A stretch of 64,000 nt of DNA from Ruegeria arenilitoris (GTDB taxonomy: Bacteria; Pseudomonadota; Alphaproteobacteria; Rhodobacterales; Rhodobacteraceae): the NCBI RefSeq assembly GCF_013035425.1, contig NZ_WQHX01000001.1, positions 248,001 through 312,000 on the forward strand, given 5' to 3'. Positions 26,255-34,922 of this stretch are shown one piece after another; the first letter of the stretch is position 1, and each line of letters opens with the position of its first letter. The translations under genes were made by a program, and so were the position numbers. A model generated the notes under the pieces. It searched no databases, was not told the DNA's origin, and saw nothing but the letters and a program-made list of their open reading frames with translations.

Positions 26255-27169
26255 ATGAACGATCAAACCCGAACCCAACGTCTCACCGCAGCAGATTTCG
26301 ACCAAGAACTTCTCGATTTGTACGATTACTATGCGCATGGGAGGATTTCAAAGCGGGAATTCCTCGATCGCGCTGGAAAATGGGCTGTAGGTGGATTAAC
26401 CGCAGCGGCAATACTAAGCACCCTTTCACCCAATTACGCATTGGCTCAACAGGTCGCAGAAGACGACCCGGAGATTCAGGCCGAAGAAATCACCTATAGT
26501 AGCCCGGACGGAACCGGTGATGTGTCGGCCTATCTCGTGCGTCCAACCCAGATTGACCCCGATCGACCGCCTGCGGCAGTTCTGGTTGTACATGAAAACC
26601 GCGGCCTCAATCCTTACATTCGAGACGTTGTGCGTCGCGTTGCCAAGGCTGGTTTTGTCGCGATGGGTCCAGACGGGCTTTCATCGCTTGGTGGGTATCC
26701 GGGAAATGACGATGAAGGTCGCGAAATGCAGCGAAGCCTAGATCGCGAACTTCTCCTAAACGACTTTTTTGCAGGTTTTGAGTTTCTTCAAGCGTTGGAC
26801 GGTACGAATGGAAAAGTGGGAGCAACCGGATTTTGTTACGGCGGAGGCGTCGTGAACAAATTGGCAGTGGCCTACCCAGAAATGGCAGCTGGTGTTCCAT
26901 TTTACGGAGCCGCGCCAGACAACGCCAAGGTCGGTCTTATCGAAGCCCCCCTGATGATACAGCTTGCTGCGCTGGATCAACGGATAAATGCGATGTGGCC
27001 GGAGTTTCAAAAAGCACTTGTCGAAAATGACAAGCGCTACCAAGTTTACATCTATCCCGGCGTGAATCACGGATTTCACAACGACACGACACCTCGATAC
27101 GACCAAGCGGCGGCAAAACTGGCGGAAGAGCGTATGATCGCTTGGTTTCGCACGTACCTGGCGGGTTAA
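26255..27169 (+). CDS. Exported dienelactone hydrolase family protein
   Basis: 304 residues. An N-terminal extension leads into a hydrophobic segment with a twin-arginine-like motif changed to Lys-Arg (SKREFLDRAGKWAVGGLTA, about residues 35-55, ending NYALAQ), so export is likely. The rest is an alpha/beta hydrolase of dienelactone hydrolase type: VLVVHENRGLNPYIRDVVRR near residue 111, the catalytic Cys in GATGFCYGGG (about C195) and the His in GVNHGFHND (about H272); the Asp is expected near LDQRINAM. It hydrolyses lactones or esters; the substrate cannot be predicted. It has GGAGG before the ATG and no operon partners. Family members with this Tat-like leader are common in Proteobacteria. 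Confidence 0.88.
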   Translation: MNDQTRTQRLTAADFDQELLDLYDYYAHGRISKREFLDRAGKWAVGGLTAAAILSTLSPNYALAQQVAEDDPEIQAEEITYSSPDGTGDVSAYLVRPTQIDPDRPPAAVLVVHENRGLNPYIRDVVRRVAKAGFVAMGPDGLSSLGGYPGNDDEGREMQRSLDRELLLNDFFAGFEFLQALDGTNGKVGATGFCYGGGVVNKLAVAYPEMAAGVPFYGAAPDNAKVGLIEAPLMIQLAALDQRINAMWPEFQKALVENDKRYQVYIYPGVNHGFHNDTTPRYDQAAAKLAEERMIAWFRTYLAG

Positions 27170-27425
27170 AATACACCTGCGATGTCACTGTGAAGGGGTA
27201 ACTTCTGACTTCCTGCTCCAATGATGCCTTTGCTGTCTGGGCGCCTGACAACCTCATCTTGGCGCCTGCAGGTATAGCCATCTGTGTTTTGCCAATAGGT
27301 ACTTTTGGGCAAAGATATGACTTCCAAGTTCACTTATCTTCTTAATCATGGCTTATTTGATATCCCGCCTTCCAGTGCTGGCCGCGAGTCTGATCGGGAG
27401 GTCGGTTTTGCTTACTGCAAAAGAA

Positions 27426-27445
27426 AACCCCACCGTGATGGGGTT
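27426..27445 (-). terminator. Orphan rho-independent terminator, leftward
   Basis: AACCCCA/TGGGGTT forms a seven-base stem with a six-base loop. Read on the minus strand it is followed by TTTTCTTTTG, a good T tract. It would stop leftward transcription coming from the gene-poor region, but no gene is intact there, so it may end a small RNA or a lost gene. Confidence 0.6.
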
Positions 27446-28657
27446 AGTTGAGGTTTGGGACAGTGAATCTCGTTCAGAGATGATCCTTCTATCGCCAACT
27501 AGCCTTTCGATTACTTAAAGCTGTCATTAATTCGAGCGCCTTCAAGCAATCAGCAATGTTGACCGAGGCCTCAAAGATAATTGGAGTGGATCGATTTTGG
27601 CAGTCTACCGAGCCAGAGAACTACCGAGGGAACAGAAGGTGGTCTCAATTTCGTTGAAATAGCATTTCGTGAGACGCGATGTTCGCGACAGTCACTGAAT
27701 GCCAACCGAAATCATTTTATGTGAACAAAAACTCATCCGTGAGGATCAAAGGCTGAGTGCTTGCCACCTTTTGTTCTACCGGAACTTCAGGTTTCACTCG
27801 GGAATTCGAACTTAGAGTGACACTCCTACTTTGCGCTCTTTGTTGCTCAATCTTGTTCAACAAGAAAAAAACTGCCGCATTTGTACCGACAAGGTTCTGG
27901 GGTACAGGTATCTGCTCGACGTTTGGGCCCATCTTGGTGTTGCTCACTGTAGTAGCTGAAAATGCCTTACGCATGGTCAGCTTAAGCCAAAACATGGCAA
28001 TACTAAGGCGAATGCAATGTGCGTGCAGCATGAGCTTTTAATCGCTCACTGATTGCAACACGCTACCGTATGGGTGCTAAAAGTTGTCAAACACCGTCAA
28101 CTCACACCTTTGTCCCAATCGAGACATCAGGAATCCCGGCACTGTTTTGAATAGAATAGAAAAATTCGATCCGCACCTAGTGTGGTTGGATGGAAATAAC
28201 CTGGCAAAATTTGAATTATCAGCCTCAAATGACCGAAAGCAATGTGCTTGCAGCCCCTACAAACCCAGCCGCCGCTACCGCAGCCGCAAGGAGTATACAG
28301 CAGACCTCCAGTGCAGATAGTTTCATTTGCTCGCATCGCCCCTTAGCAGAACTTTCCGCTCGAGATAGAGGAACTCTGGCAGGTCGCAAAGAGCATGCGC
28401 ATTTACGCAGCGGAAACTTGCCTCGCGACGGCACATATTCGCCCAGAATACCGTTCAGGTTTCCCACGAGTGGCACGCCCAAGCTCTTTGGAACTTGACC
28501 TGTTGCCGCAATACATCACGAGTCGAATCCCAAACCTGAACTGCGGGTGATTTTGTGTGCTGCAGGATGTCAGCACCTGCCTTGCAAACCATTTAGGTCT
28601 TTTCCGATTCGCCACATTTCGACAGAATTAGGTGCGCTAAAGGCCGAAACCGAGAGG

Positions 28658-28960
28658 CTAATCGGCCTGATATGACCTTGGCCAGCCAAAGCTCGCGCTG
28701 GTTCCAACAATAGCCCGGCTGTCTTTGCCGTGGTTCGGATGGACCAAATGGATCAAGTAAGACGGCATTACGATCATTTCACCTGCACCAGACGCAGGGA
28801 TTTTGCTTCGAAAAGCGCTCGACACCGATATCCGGAAATGTGGTAGCTCATTCCTGAGATCAAGAAACTGGATCATACCAGAGGATCCTTCTTCGATCTT
28901 TGGCTGCGAAGCAAAATAAACACCTGACCAGTGGCCACTCTGGGGCGAGTATGAGGGGAG
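28658..28960 (-). pseudogene. C-terminal relic of a 2OG-Fe(II) oxygenase
   Basis: The frame from about 28960 to the stop at 28658 reads SGHWSGVYFASQPKIEEG, then MIQFLDLRNELPHF, then GEMIVMPSYLIHLVHPNHG and SRAIVGTSASFG. This matches the C-terminal half of the double-stranded beta-helix of putative 2OG-Fe(II) oxygenases, with the distal iron His (SYLIH) and the 2-oxoglutarate Arg (KDSRAIV) still present. Upstream the frame meets a TAA at 28966-28964, and the proximal HxD half of the iron site is not visible. It is a truncated, dead gene. Confidence 0.6.
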
Positions 28961-29446
28961 TTGTTACCGCAGAGAGGATTTTCGTTCATGCATCCAAACA
29001 ACTTTAGTCTAAACTCCTCCGGATCGACCTACTGAGAAACCTTCGCGAAACGTGGAGTACAGCATCCTGTGCCGCTTTCTGTTGGCGAATTCGCTGAGTT
29101 GAGAATAACCAACGGGGACGCGATCAAGTCGCAGAACACATCCATCTACAAAAAGGCCAATGTCAAAACAGAACGCAACTTTCAGGTACGCCAGTCGAGG
29201 AAATGTTGATCGAAGAACCCTGAGAAATCAGAACTTTTTAGAAGTAACAACCGTTCAGTAGCTTAAAGCCTTAGGTGCGCAACAACAGCCTGTCTATAAA
29301 CGGTTCAGCAGTTTCCTTTACTGCAACTTGCGCCTGGGATTCACGCGATCGACAGGTTCTGTTGAAACAAAAAGAAATTTTCTGACCTAGGTGTTCATAG
29401 GGTTCGAATTTTGTATGAACAAAGAATGACCATAAGGGAGAAGTAA

Positions 29447-30577
29447 ATGAAGAAGTGTTTTTTGGCTGCGACAGCAGCGGCGCTTTTCGCAACGGGTGCT
29501 TTGGCTGAAGTCAAAGTAGGGATGATAACAACGCTTTCAGGCGGCGGAGCGGGCTTGGGAATTGATGTGCGCGATGGATTTATGCTTGCAATCGCGCAAT
29601 CCGGTCGAGACAACATTGAGGTTGTGATTGAGGATGATCAACGAAAGCCGGACATCGCTGTGCAGCTTTCCGACAAGATGATTCAGTCCGAGCGTGTTGA
29701 TGTAATGACGGGCATTATCTGGTCAAATCTGGCAATGGCTGTCGTGCCTGCAGCGGTAAACCAAAATGTTTTCTATCTGTCACCAAACGCTGGACCTTCT
29801 GCGCTTGCGGGTCAGGGTTGTCACCAAAATTACTTCAATGTTGCCTGGCAGAACGACAACTTGCATGAGGCGGCGGGGGCTTATGCTAATAACGCCGGCT
29901 ATAAGAATACCTTCATAATGGCCCCGAACTATCCAGCGGGCACTGACGCGCTAACTGGCTACAAACGCTTCTTTAGCGGTGATTTGGCTGGTGAGGTCTA
30001 TACAGAGCTTGGTCAAACAGATTATGCAGCCGAGATCGCCCAGATCAGGGCAAGTGATGCCGACAGCGTTTTTTTCTTCCTTCCTGGTGGGATGGGGATT
30101 TCTTTCCTAAAGCAATATGCGGACAGCGGTATAGATCTTCCGGTTGTCGGTCCAGCGTTCAGCTTTGATCAAGGCATCCTTCAGGCAGTTGGCGATGCCG
30201 CGCTGGGCGTCGTGAACACTTCGCAGTGGAACAAGGATATCGACAATCCGACTAACGCAGCTTTTGTCGAAAGCTTCCAAGCCGAATACGGCCGCTTGCC
30301 GTCGCTTTATGCAAGCCAGGGGTTCGATACGGCGAACCTGCTTCTGTCAGCACTTGAGAAGGCTGATCCATCTGATGCAGATGCATTCCGTGAAGCCCTG
30401 CGTGCGGCTGATTTTGACAGCACGCGTGGAGAATTTGCTTTCGGGCAGAACCACCATCCGGTGCAAACGATCTACGCTCGTGAAGTGGTCAAAGAAGGTG
30501 ATGTATTCACAAACAAGATCATCGGTCCAGCTCTGGAAAATCACTCCGACGCTTACGCTGCCGACTGCAAAATGTGA
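29447..30577 (+). CDS. ABC branched-chain-type substrate-binding protein
   Basis: 376 residues with a Sec signal peptide (FLAATAAALFATGALA/EVKV). The mature protein is a type-I periplasmic-binding fold of the Leu/Ile/Val (Peripla_BP_6) group: VGMITTLSGGGAGLGIDVRD, VVIEDDQRKPDIAVQLSDKM, GIIWSNLAMAVVPAAV, FIMAPNYPAGTDALTGYKRF and YASQGFDTANLLLSALEKAD. It is the first gene of a full five-gene importer (29447-33956) and is preceded by AGGGAG. In Rhodobacterales similar receptors bind aromatic acids, amides or short organic acids as well as amino acids, so the ligand is open. A strong hairpin separates it from the permease genes. Confidence 0.9.
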   Translation: MKKCFLAATAAALFATGALAEVKVGMITTLSGGGAGLGIDVRDGFMLAIAQSGRDNIEVVIEDDQRKPDIAVQLSDKMIQSERVDVMTGIIWSNLAMAVVPAAVNQNVFYLSPNAGPSALAGQGCHQNYFNVAWQNDNLHEAAGAYANNAGYKNTFIMAPNYPAGTDALTGYKRFFSGDLAGEVYTELGQTDYAAEIAQIRASDADSVFFFLPGGMGISFLKQYADSGIDLPVVGPAFSFDQGILQAVGDAALGVVNTSQWNKDIDNPTNAAFVESFQAEYGRLPSLYASQGFDTANLLLSALEKADPSDADAFREALRAADFDSTRGEFAFGQNHHPVQTIYAREVVKEGDVFTNKIIGPALENHSDAYAADCKM

Positions 30578-30583
30578 TCAAAT

Positions 30584-30613
30584 CCTGCCTGCCTTCAAAT
30601 TTAGGCAGGCAGG
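30584..30613 (+). promoter_or_regulatory. Intercistronic hairpin after the substrate-binding protein gene
   Basis: CCTGCCTGCC (30584-30593) and GGCAGGCAGG (30604-30613) form a perfect ten-base stem with a ten-base loop, seven bases after the stop codon and 14 bases before the permease start. It probably protects or attenuates the mRNA so that more receptor than permease is made. Confidence 0.7.
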
Positions 30614-30627
30614 CATTCGGAGTTTTC

Positions 30628-31548
30628 ATGTCTTCGATCTTAATTTTCGAGCAGATCCTTAACGGGCTGCAATTCGGCGTCATGCTCTTTTTGATGGCTG
30701 CTGGGCTGACGCTGATTTTCGGCGTGATGGGGTTGATCAACCTCGCCCACGGCTCGCTGTACATGGTCGGTGCGTTTGCCGCAGCTGCCGTCGCGGGGGC
30801 AACGGGCTCATTCTTTGCGGGGCTCGTGGCCGCGCTTGCAGCTGCGGCGTTGGCAGGCGCGATTATCGAAATCGGTATAATACGGAGGCTTTATGACGCC
30901 CCGCACTTAGATCAGGTCTTGGCCACCTTTGCCCTGATCCTGATCTTTTCAGAGGGCACAAGGTGGGTATTCGGTTCTTTCCCACTTTTTCTTAACATTC
31001 CGCAAGGGCTGTCCGGCCCGGTGAGCTTGCCAGGTGGGATCGAATATCCTCTTTATCGCTTGTTCCTTATTTTGATGGGAATAGCGATCGCGGGTGGGCT
31101 TTGGTTGCTAATCGAACGCACCCGCATCGGAATTCAGATACGCGCCGGGGAAAATGATCGAGAGATGATCGCCGCGTTAGGCGTTGATATCTCTAAACTT
31201 TACACACTGGTCTTCGCTTTGGGGGCGGCGCTTGCTGGTCTCGCTGGTGCGCTTGTGGGCGCAATTCAATCGGTTCAGGTCGGTATGGGTGAACCGGTCC
31301 TTATTCTGGCGTTTGTCGTTATCGTCATTGGTGGTATCGGGTCGATCCGTGGGGCTTTCATCGGGGCACTTTTGGTTGGTCTGACCGACACGCTGGGCGG
31401 CGTGTTTCTACCCGAACTGTTCAAGCTGTTTATGGATTCAGGCGCCGCGCAAAAGAGCGGATCGGCTATCGCATCGATGGGAATTTACATCCTGATGGGA
31501 CTTGTTTTGATCTGGCGTCCAACTGGGTTGTTCGGAGCTCGCGCATGA
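30628..31548 (+). CDS. livH: Branched-chain-type ABC permease LivH
   Basis: 306 residues from ATG 30628, which follows GGAG; the open frame starts 18 codons earlier over the hairpin. About eight membrane helices, with LivH hallmarks: LNGLQFGVMLFLMAAGLTLI, FGVMGLINLAHGSLYMVGAF, the cytoplasmic coupling segment MIAALGVDISKLYTLVFALG and FVVIVIGGIGSIRGAFIGAL. It forms the membrane channel with LivM. The stop overlaps the livM start by four bases. Confidence 0.93.
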   Translation: MSSILIFEQILNGLQFGVMLFLMAAGLTLIFGVMGLINLAHGSLYMVGAFAAAAVAGATGSFFAGLVAALAAAALAGAIIEIGIIRRLYDAPHLDQVLATFALILIFSEGTRWVFGSFPLFLNIPQGLSGPVSLPGGIEYPLYRLFLILMGIAIAGGLWLLIERTRIGIQIRAGENDREMIAALGVDISKLYTLVFALGAALAGLAGALVGAIQSVQVGMGEPVLILAFVVIVIGGIGSIRGAFIGALLVGLTDTLGGVFLPELFKLFMDSGAAQKSGSAIASMGIYILMGLVLIWRPTGLFGARA

Positions 31549-32531
31549 AGTTTGAGGAACGCTATCTCAACCTTTTCGTTTTGGTCGGGCTTCTTTTGCT
31601 ACCGATTTGGGCGCAAGCGATGGATGAGCCTTTTACGATCACCCTGGCGACGCGGGCGGTGATCCTTGCTTTGGCCGCAGTTGGGCTGAACCTCGCGCTG
31701 GGCATTGGGGGGATGGTCAGCTTTGGTCACGCCGTCTTCTTTGGGATCGGTGGCTACGCTATGGGTATACTTGCTTATCACGCTCAGACCTATACGACAT
31801 TGAGTCTTGGTTTGTTTGAGACAGGCGGGACAAATTCCATGCCGGTCATCTGGCTGGTTGCAATGCTTCTTTCGGGCGCCGTTGCTTTTGTCATTGGTCT
31901 GCTATCGTTACGAACGTCTGGCGTTTACTTCATCATGATAACGCTCGCTTTCGGCCAAATGTTCTATTATTTCGCAATTTCGTGGGCGCAGTATGGGGGC
32001 GAAGACGGGCTATCGATCTACGTGCGCAACGGATTTCCGGGCCTAAACACGCTTGTTCCGATCGAGTTCTTCGGCATCTGTTTTGTTCTTCTTTGCGTAA
32101 CTCTCGTTCTATTCGCCCGCCTTCAATCTTCGCCGTTCGGATTGGCGTTGAATGCGGCCCGTCAGAGTAAATCAAGGGTGGCGGCCGTCGGCCTTAACCC
32201 CACTCGTGTGAAACTGCTGGCATTTGTCTTGTCTGGCGCTGTTACCGGGTTAGCAGGAGCGTTGTTTGCAGATTTGAACCGCTTTGTCTCTCCAACAATG
32301 TTTAGCTGGCAATTGTCTGGTGAATTGATCGTGCTGATTATCATCGGTGGTGTGGGTCGATTGATGGGACCAGTTATTGGGGCATGCGTATTCGTGGCGC
32401 TCGAGCATTTTCTTGGCGAAATAACTGATTTCTGGCATGTTTCTCTTGGAATAATCCTGCTTTGTATAGTTTTGTTCGGACGTGGTGGTCTTATCGGTCT
32501 TATCACCGGCAAGGAGGGCGCGCATGTATAG
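31545..32531 (+). CDS. livM: Branched-chain-type ABC permease LivM
   Basis: 328 residues with about nine membrane helices. LivM landmarks: AVGLNLALGIGGMVSFGHAV near residue 46, LRTSGVYFIMITLAFGQMFY near 123, and the conserved ALNAARQSKSRVAAVGLNPT with GVGRLMGPVIGACVF toward the end. It pairs with LivH. Overlaps livH by four bases and livG by eight bases, so all five genes are one operon. Confidence 0.93.
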   Translation: MKFEERYLNLFVLVGLLLLPIWAQAMDEPFTITLATRAVILALAAVGLNLALGIGGMVSFGHAVFFGIGGYAMGILAYHAQTYTTLSLGLFETGGTNSMPVIWLVAMLLSGAVAFVIGLLSLRTSGVYFIMITLAFGQMFYYFAISWAQYGGEDGLSIYVRNGFPGLNTLVPIEFFGICFVLLCVTLVLFARLQSSPFGLALNAARQSKSRVAAVGLNPTRVKLLAFVLSGAVTGLAGALFADLNRFVSPTMFSWQLSGELIVLIIIGGVGRLMGPVIGACVFVALEHFLGEITDFWHVSLGIILLCIVLFGRGGLIGLITGKEGAHV

Positions 32532-33273
32532 GCCGATACTCGCGACCCATGGTCTTACCAAAAGTTTTGGAGCGCTGAACGCAACACGAGATGTGTCAAT
32601 AGATCTTAATAGCAAAGAAATCCATGCGATCATTGGGCCGAACGGCGCAGGGAAATCAACGCTTATCAAACAGATTTGCGGTGAAATGCAACCGGATAGC
32701 GGACGCGTAACGCTCGACGGACAAGATGTTTCGAAATTGTCCACATTTGCGCGGGCCCGAGCTGGCCTCGGCCGAACATTTCAGGTGTCTGATCTTTGCA
32801 GGGAAGACACCGTAGTGGAAAATGTTGTGTTAGGGAGTTTGGGTGCCGAAGGCGCTGTATGGCGTTTTTGGAAAAGCGCTTTGAAAACAAGGGATCTGTG
32901 CGAACGGGCAGAGCGAGCTTTAGAGCGCGTTGGATTGATCGAAGAGCGTTACACGCGTTGTGCCAATCTCAGCCATGGACAGCGTCGCCAATTGGAAGTC
33001 GCCGTTGCGCTTACACTTTCGCCCCGCGCATTCATTATGGATGAACCAATGGCCGGGTTAGGCGTAGAGGGTTCAAAGCAAATGACAAGTTTCCTTGATG
33101 GGCTACGGAAAGAAGCTCCTATTTTGTTGGTGGAACACGACATGGATGCTGTCTTTGCGCTGGCAGACAGGATCAGCGTAATGGTCTACGGCAAAGTCAT
33201 CGCAACCGGGACACCAAACGAAATAAGAAACAGAAAGGAAGTGCGGGAAGCCTATCTGGGGGATGCTGTATGA
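32524..33273 (+). CDS. livG: Branched-chain-type ABC ATPase LivG
   Basis: 249 residues from ATG 32524, inside the end of livM and preceded by AAGGAGG; the longer frame from 32482 is an overlap artefact. Walker A IGPNGAGKST (about 35), signature LSHGQRRQLEVA (about 145), Walker B AFIMDEPMAGLG and the H-loop LLVEHDMDAVFALADR. The C-terminal tail after the Walker B is short, as in LivG. It drives import with LivF. Confidence 0.93.
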   Translation: MYRPILATHGLTKSFGALNATRDVSIDLNSKEIHAIIGPNGAGKSTLIKQICGEMQPDSGRVTLDGQDVSKLSTFARARAGLGRTFQVSDLCREDTVVENVVLGSLGAEGAVWRFWKSALKTRDLCERAERALERVGLIEERYTRCANLSHGQRRQLEVAVALTLSPRAFIMDEPMAGLGVEGSKQMTSFLDGLRKEAPILLVEHDMDAVFALADRISVMVYGKVIATGTPNEIRNRKEVREAYLGDAV

Positions 33274-33956
33274 GTTTTCTGACGGTCCGGAACCTCACGG
33301 CTTCATACGGAGTTAGCCAAGCCTTGTTCGGCGTTGATTTGACCGTAGCAAAAGGCGAAGTTACCGCGTTGCTGGGACGGAACGGAATGGGAAAGTCGAC
33401 CACCGTAAAGTCAATTTGCCAAATGATCCGCTCAAAAGGCACTATCACTTTGGATGGGTTAAACCTGCAGAATCTTCCCAGCTACAAGGTGTCCCGCGAG
33501 GGAGTCGGCCTTGTTCCTGAGGGAAGACGCTGCTTTTCCGATCTGACGGTGCGTGAAAACCTGATAGCGACAGCTCGTCCCGGAGAATGGGATCTTAACG
33601 AAGTAACCAAACTGTTCCCAAGGTTAGACGAACGAAAAGGCCAGCGAGCGGGATCACTTTCCGGGGGCGAACAACAAATGCTTGCCATTGGCCGAGCATT
33701 GATGACAAACCCCCGCCTGCTGATTTTGGATGAGGCGACAGAAGGTCTGGCGCCAATTATCAGGCAAGAGATCTGGGCCGCCATTCGGCAACTAAAACAG
33801 GAAACCAGCGTCGCAATTTTGTTAATCGACAAGTCGCTAAAAGAACTTTCCGCCATTTCGGAAAGAGCAATAATACTCGAACGCGGTAGAACAGTTTGGT
33901 CCGGCAAAATGACTAGTTTGACACATGAGATTACCGAAAAATACATAGGTATCTGA
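33270..33956 (+). CDS. livF: Branched-chain-type ABC ATPase LivF
   Basis: 228 residues. Walker A LLGRNGMGKST (about 35), signature LSGGEQQMLAIGRAL (about 132), Walker B LLILDEATEGLAP and the H-loop position filled by LLIDKSLKEL, where the usual His (VEQN or EHD) is replaced by Lys in LIDKS; LivF proteins commonly vary here. It overlaps livG by four bases and closes the operon. Confidence 0.93.
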   Translation: MSFLTVRNLTASYGVSQALFGVDLTVAKGEVTALLGRNGMGKSTTVKSICQMIRSKGTITLDGLNLQNLPSYKVSREGVGLVPEGRRCFSDLTVRENLIATARPGEWDLNEVTKLFPRLDERKGQRAGSLSGGEQQMLAIGRALMTNPRLLILDEATEGLAPIIRQEIWAAIRQLKQETSVAILLIDKSLKELSAISERAIILERGRTVWSGKMTSLTHEITEKYIGI

Positions 33957-34091
33957 AGCTCAAATTAGGTTGTCGGCCGGATTTCGTCGGCTTTGGAGCA
34001 ATGGCTTAAGTTGCTCCAAATTCGACAATTTGGGCCGCTGCAAAAAACTCCTTTTCCTTGTATGCTTCAAAGCGATACTCAGGGAACTGGC

Positions 34092-34706
34092 ATGAGCAAA
34101 AAAGATCACTGGGACAGAATATATGGCGCGAAGGTCGAAGCAGACCTGAGCTGGCATCAGGATGATCCGACTGTTTCGCTGGAATTGATGTTGCAAGCAG
34201 GTCTGACATCAAAGTCTGCAGTCGTCGACATCGGCGCGGGAACATCACGTGTCGTGGATCGTCTTCTTGAGCTTGGGCTTTGCGATATCTCGGTTCTTGA
34301 CCTTTCCGATTGCGCAATCAAGTCGGCACGTCGCCGGCTAGGCGACCGTGGTAAGAAAGTTAATTGGATTGTGGCTGATGTAACGACGTGGAAGACCACA
34401 CGGGTCTTTGACATCTGGCATGATCGCGCAGTGTTCCACTTCCTTGTCAATCCAGCGGACAGGGCTGCTTACATAGATCGGCTCTCCGACAGTTTGGCCC
34501 TGGATGGGCATGCCGTAATAGCGACTTTCGCGCCTGATGGACCAACAAAGTGCAGCGGACTCGATGTCGTAAGATATAGCCCCGAAAGCCTGAACGAAGT
34601 TTTGGGTGAAAGATTCACACTAGTTACACATCGTTTTCATCTCCACCTTACGCCCTGGGATCTAGAACAATCGTTTCAATACAGCCTTTTTCAAAAAGCA
34701 CTATGA
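34092..34706 (+). CDS. SAM-dependent class I methyltransferase
   Basis: 204 residues from ATG 34092, preceded by AGGGA; the open frame begins 33 codons earlier without support. Motif I is VVDIGAGTSRVVDRLLELG (about residue 42), followed by the acidic end of strand 2 in ISVLDLSDCAIKSARRRLG and motif IV-like FDIWHDRAVFHFL. The opening KKDHWDRIYGAKVEADLSWH is typical of a widespread family of small cytosolic methyltransferases of the thiopurine/tellurite-resistance type. Substrate unknown. It lies 135 bases after livF on the same strand and may be separately transcribed. Confidence 0.85.
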   Translation: MSKKDHWDRIYGAKVEADLSWHQDDPTVSLELMLQAGLTSKSAVVDIGAGTSRVVDRLLELGLCDISVLDLSDCAIKSARRRLGDRGKKVNWIVADVTTWKTTRVFDIWHDRAVFHFLVNPADRAAYIDRLSDSLALDGHAVIATFAPDGPTKCSGLDVVRYSPESLNEVLGERFTLVTHRFHLHLTPWDLEQSFQYSLFQKAL

Positions 34707-34922
34707 GCCGAGGATAAAGCCTCTAAACAGAAGCTCACCAAGTCTTGACTGATTGGTTTCTTTCAAACTGACCGGGTTTGGTTGAGAGCAATTTTTGGAA
34801 GACAAGCGCACCGCATGGCCCGAAAGCTGCCGTAATCTGACCTTATTCAGGCATCACAATAAATGACGGTATATTTCAATTCGCGATGACCCGAGACCCC
34901 CGAAGTAGAAAGGATTTCTACC

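Larger units (their letters stand above)
27170..29446. other. Gene-poor, apparently decayed region
   Basis: 2.3 kb with no intact recognisable gene. Visible contents: an orphan minus-strand terminator at 27426-27445; a 104-codon minus frame at 27717-28031 of no known family; a possible small membrane peptide of 33 residues at 28326-28225 on the minus strand (MKLSALEVCCILLAAAVAAA onward) with weak start signals; an oxygenase relic at 28658-28960; and a plus-strand open stretch near 29070-29200 without a clear start. No transposase, inverted terminal repeats or target duplications were seen. The control region of the next ABC operon lies at its right end. Confidence 0.5.

Noticed and set aside
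27170-29446. Insertion sequence or prophage in the gene-poor stretch
   Set aside because: No transposase or integrase motifs, terminal inverted repeats or target duplications could be seen.
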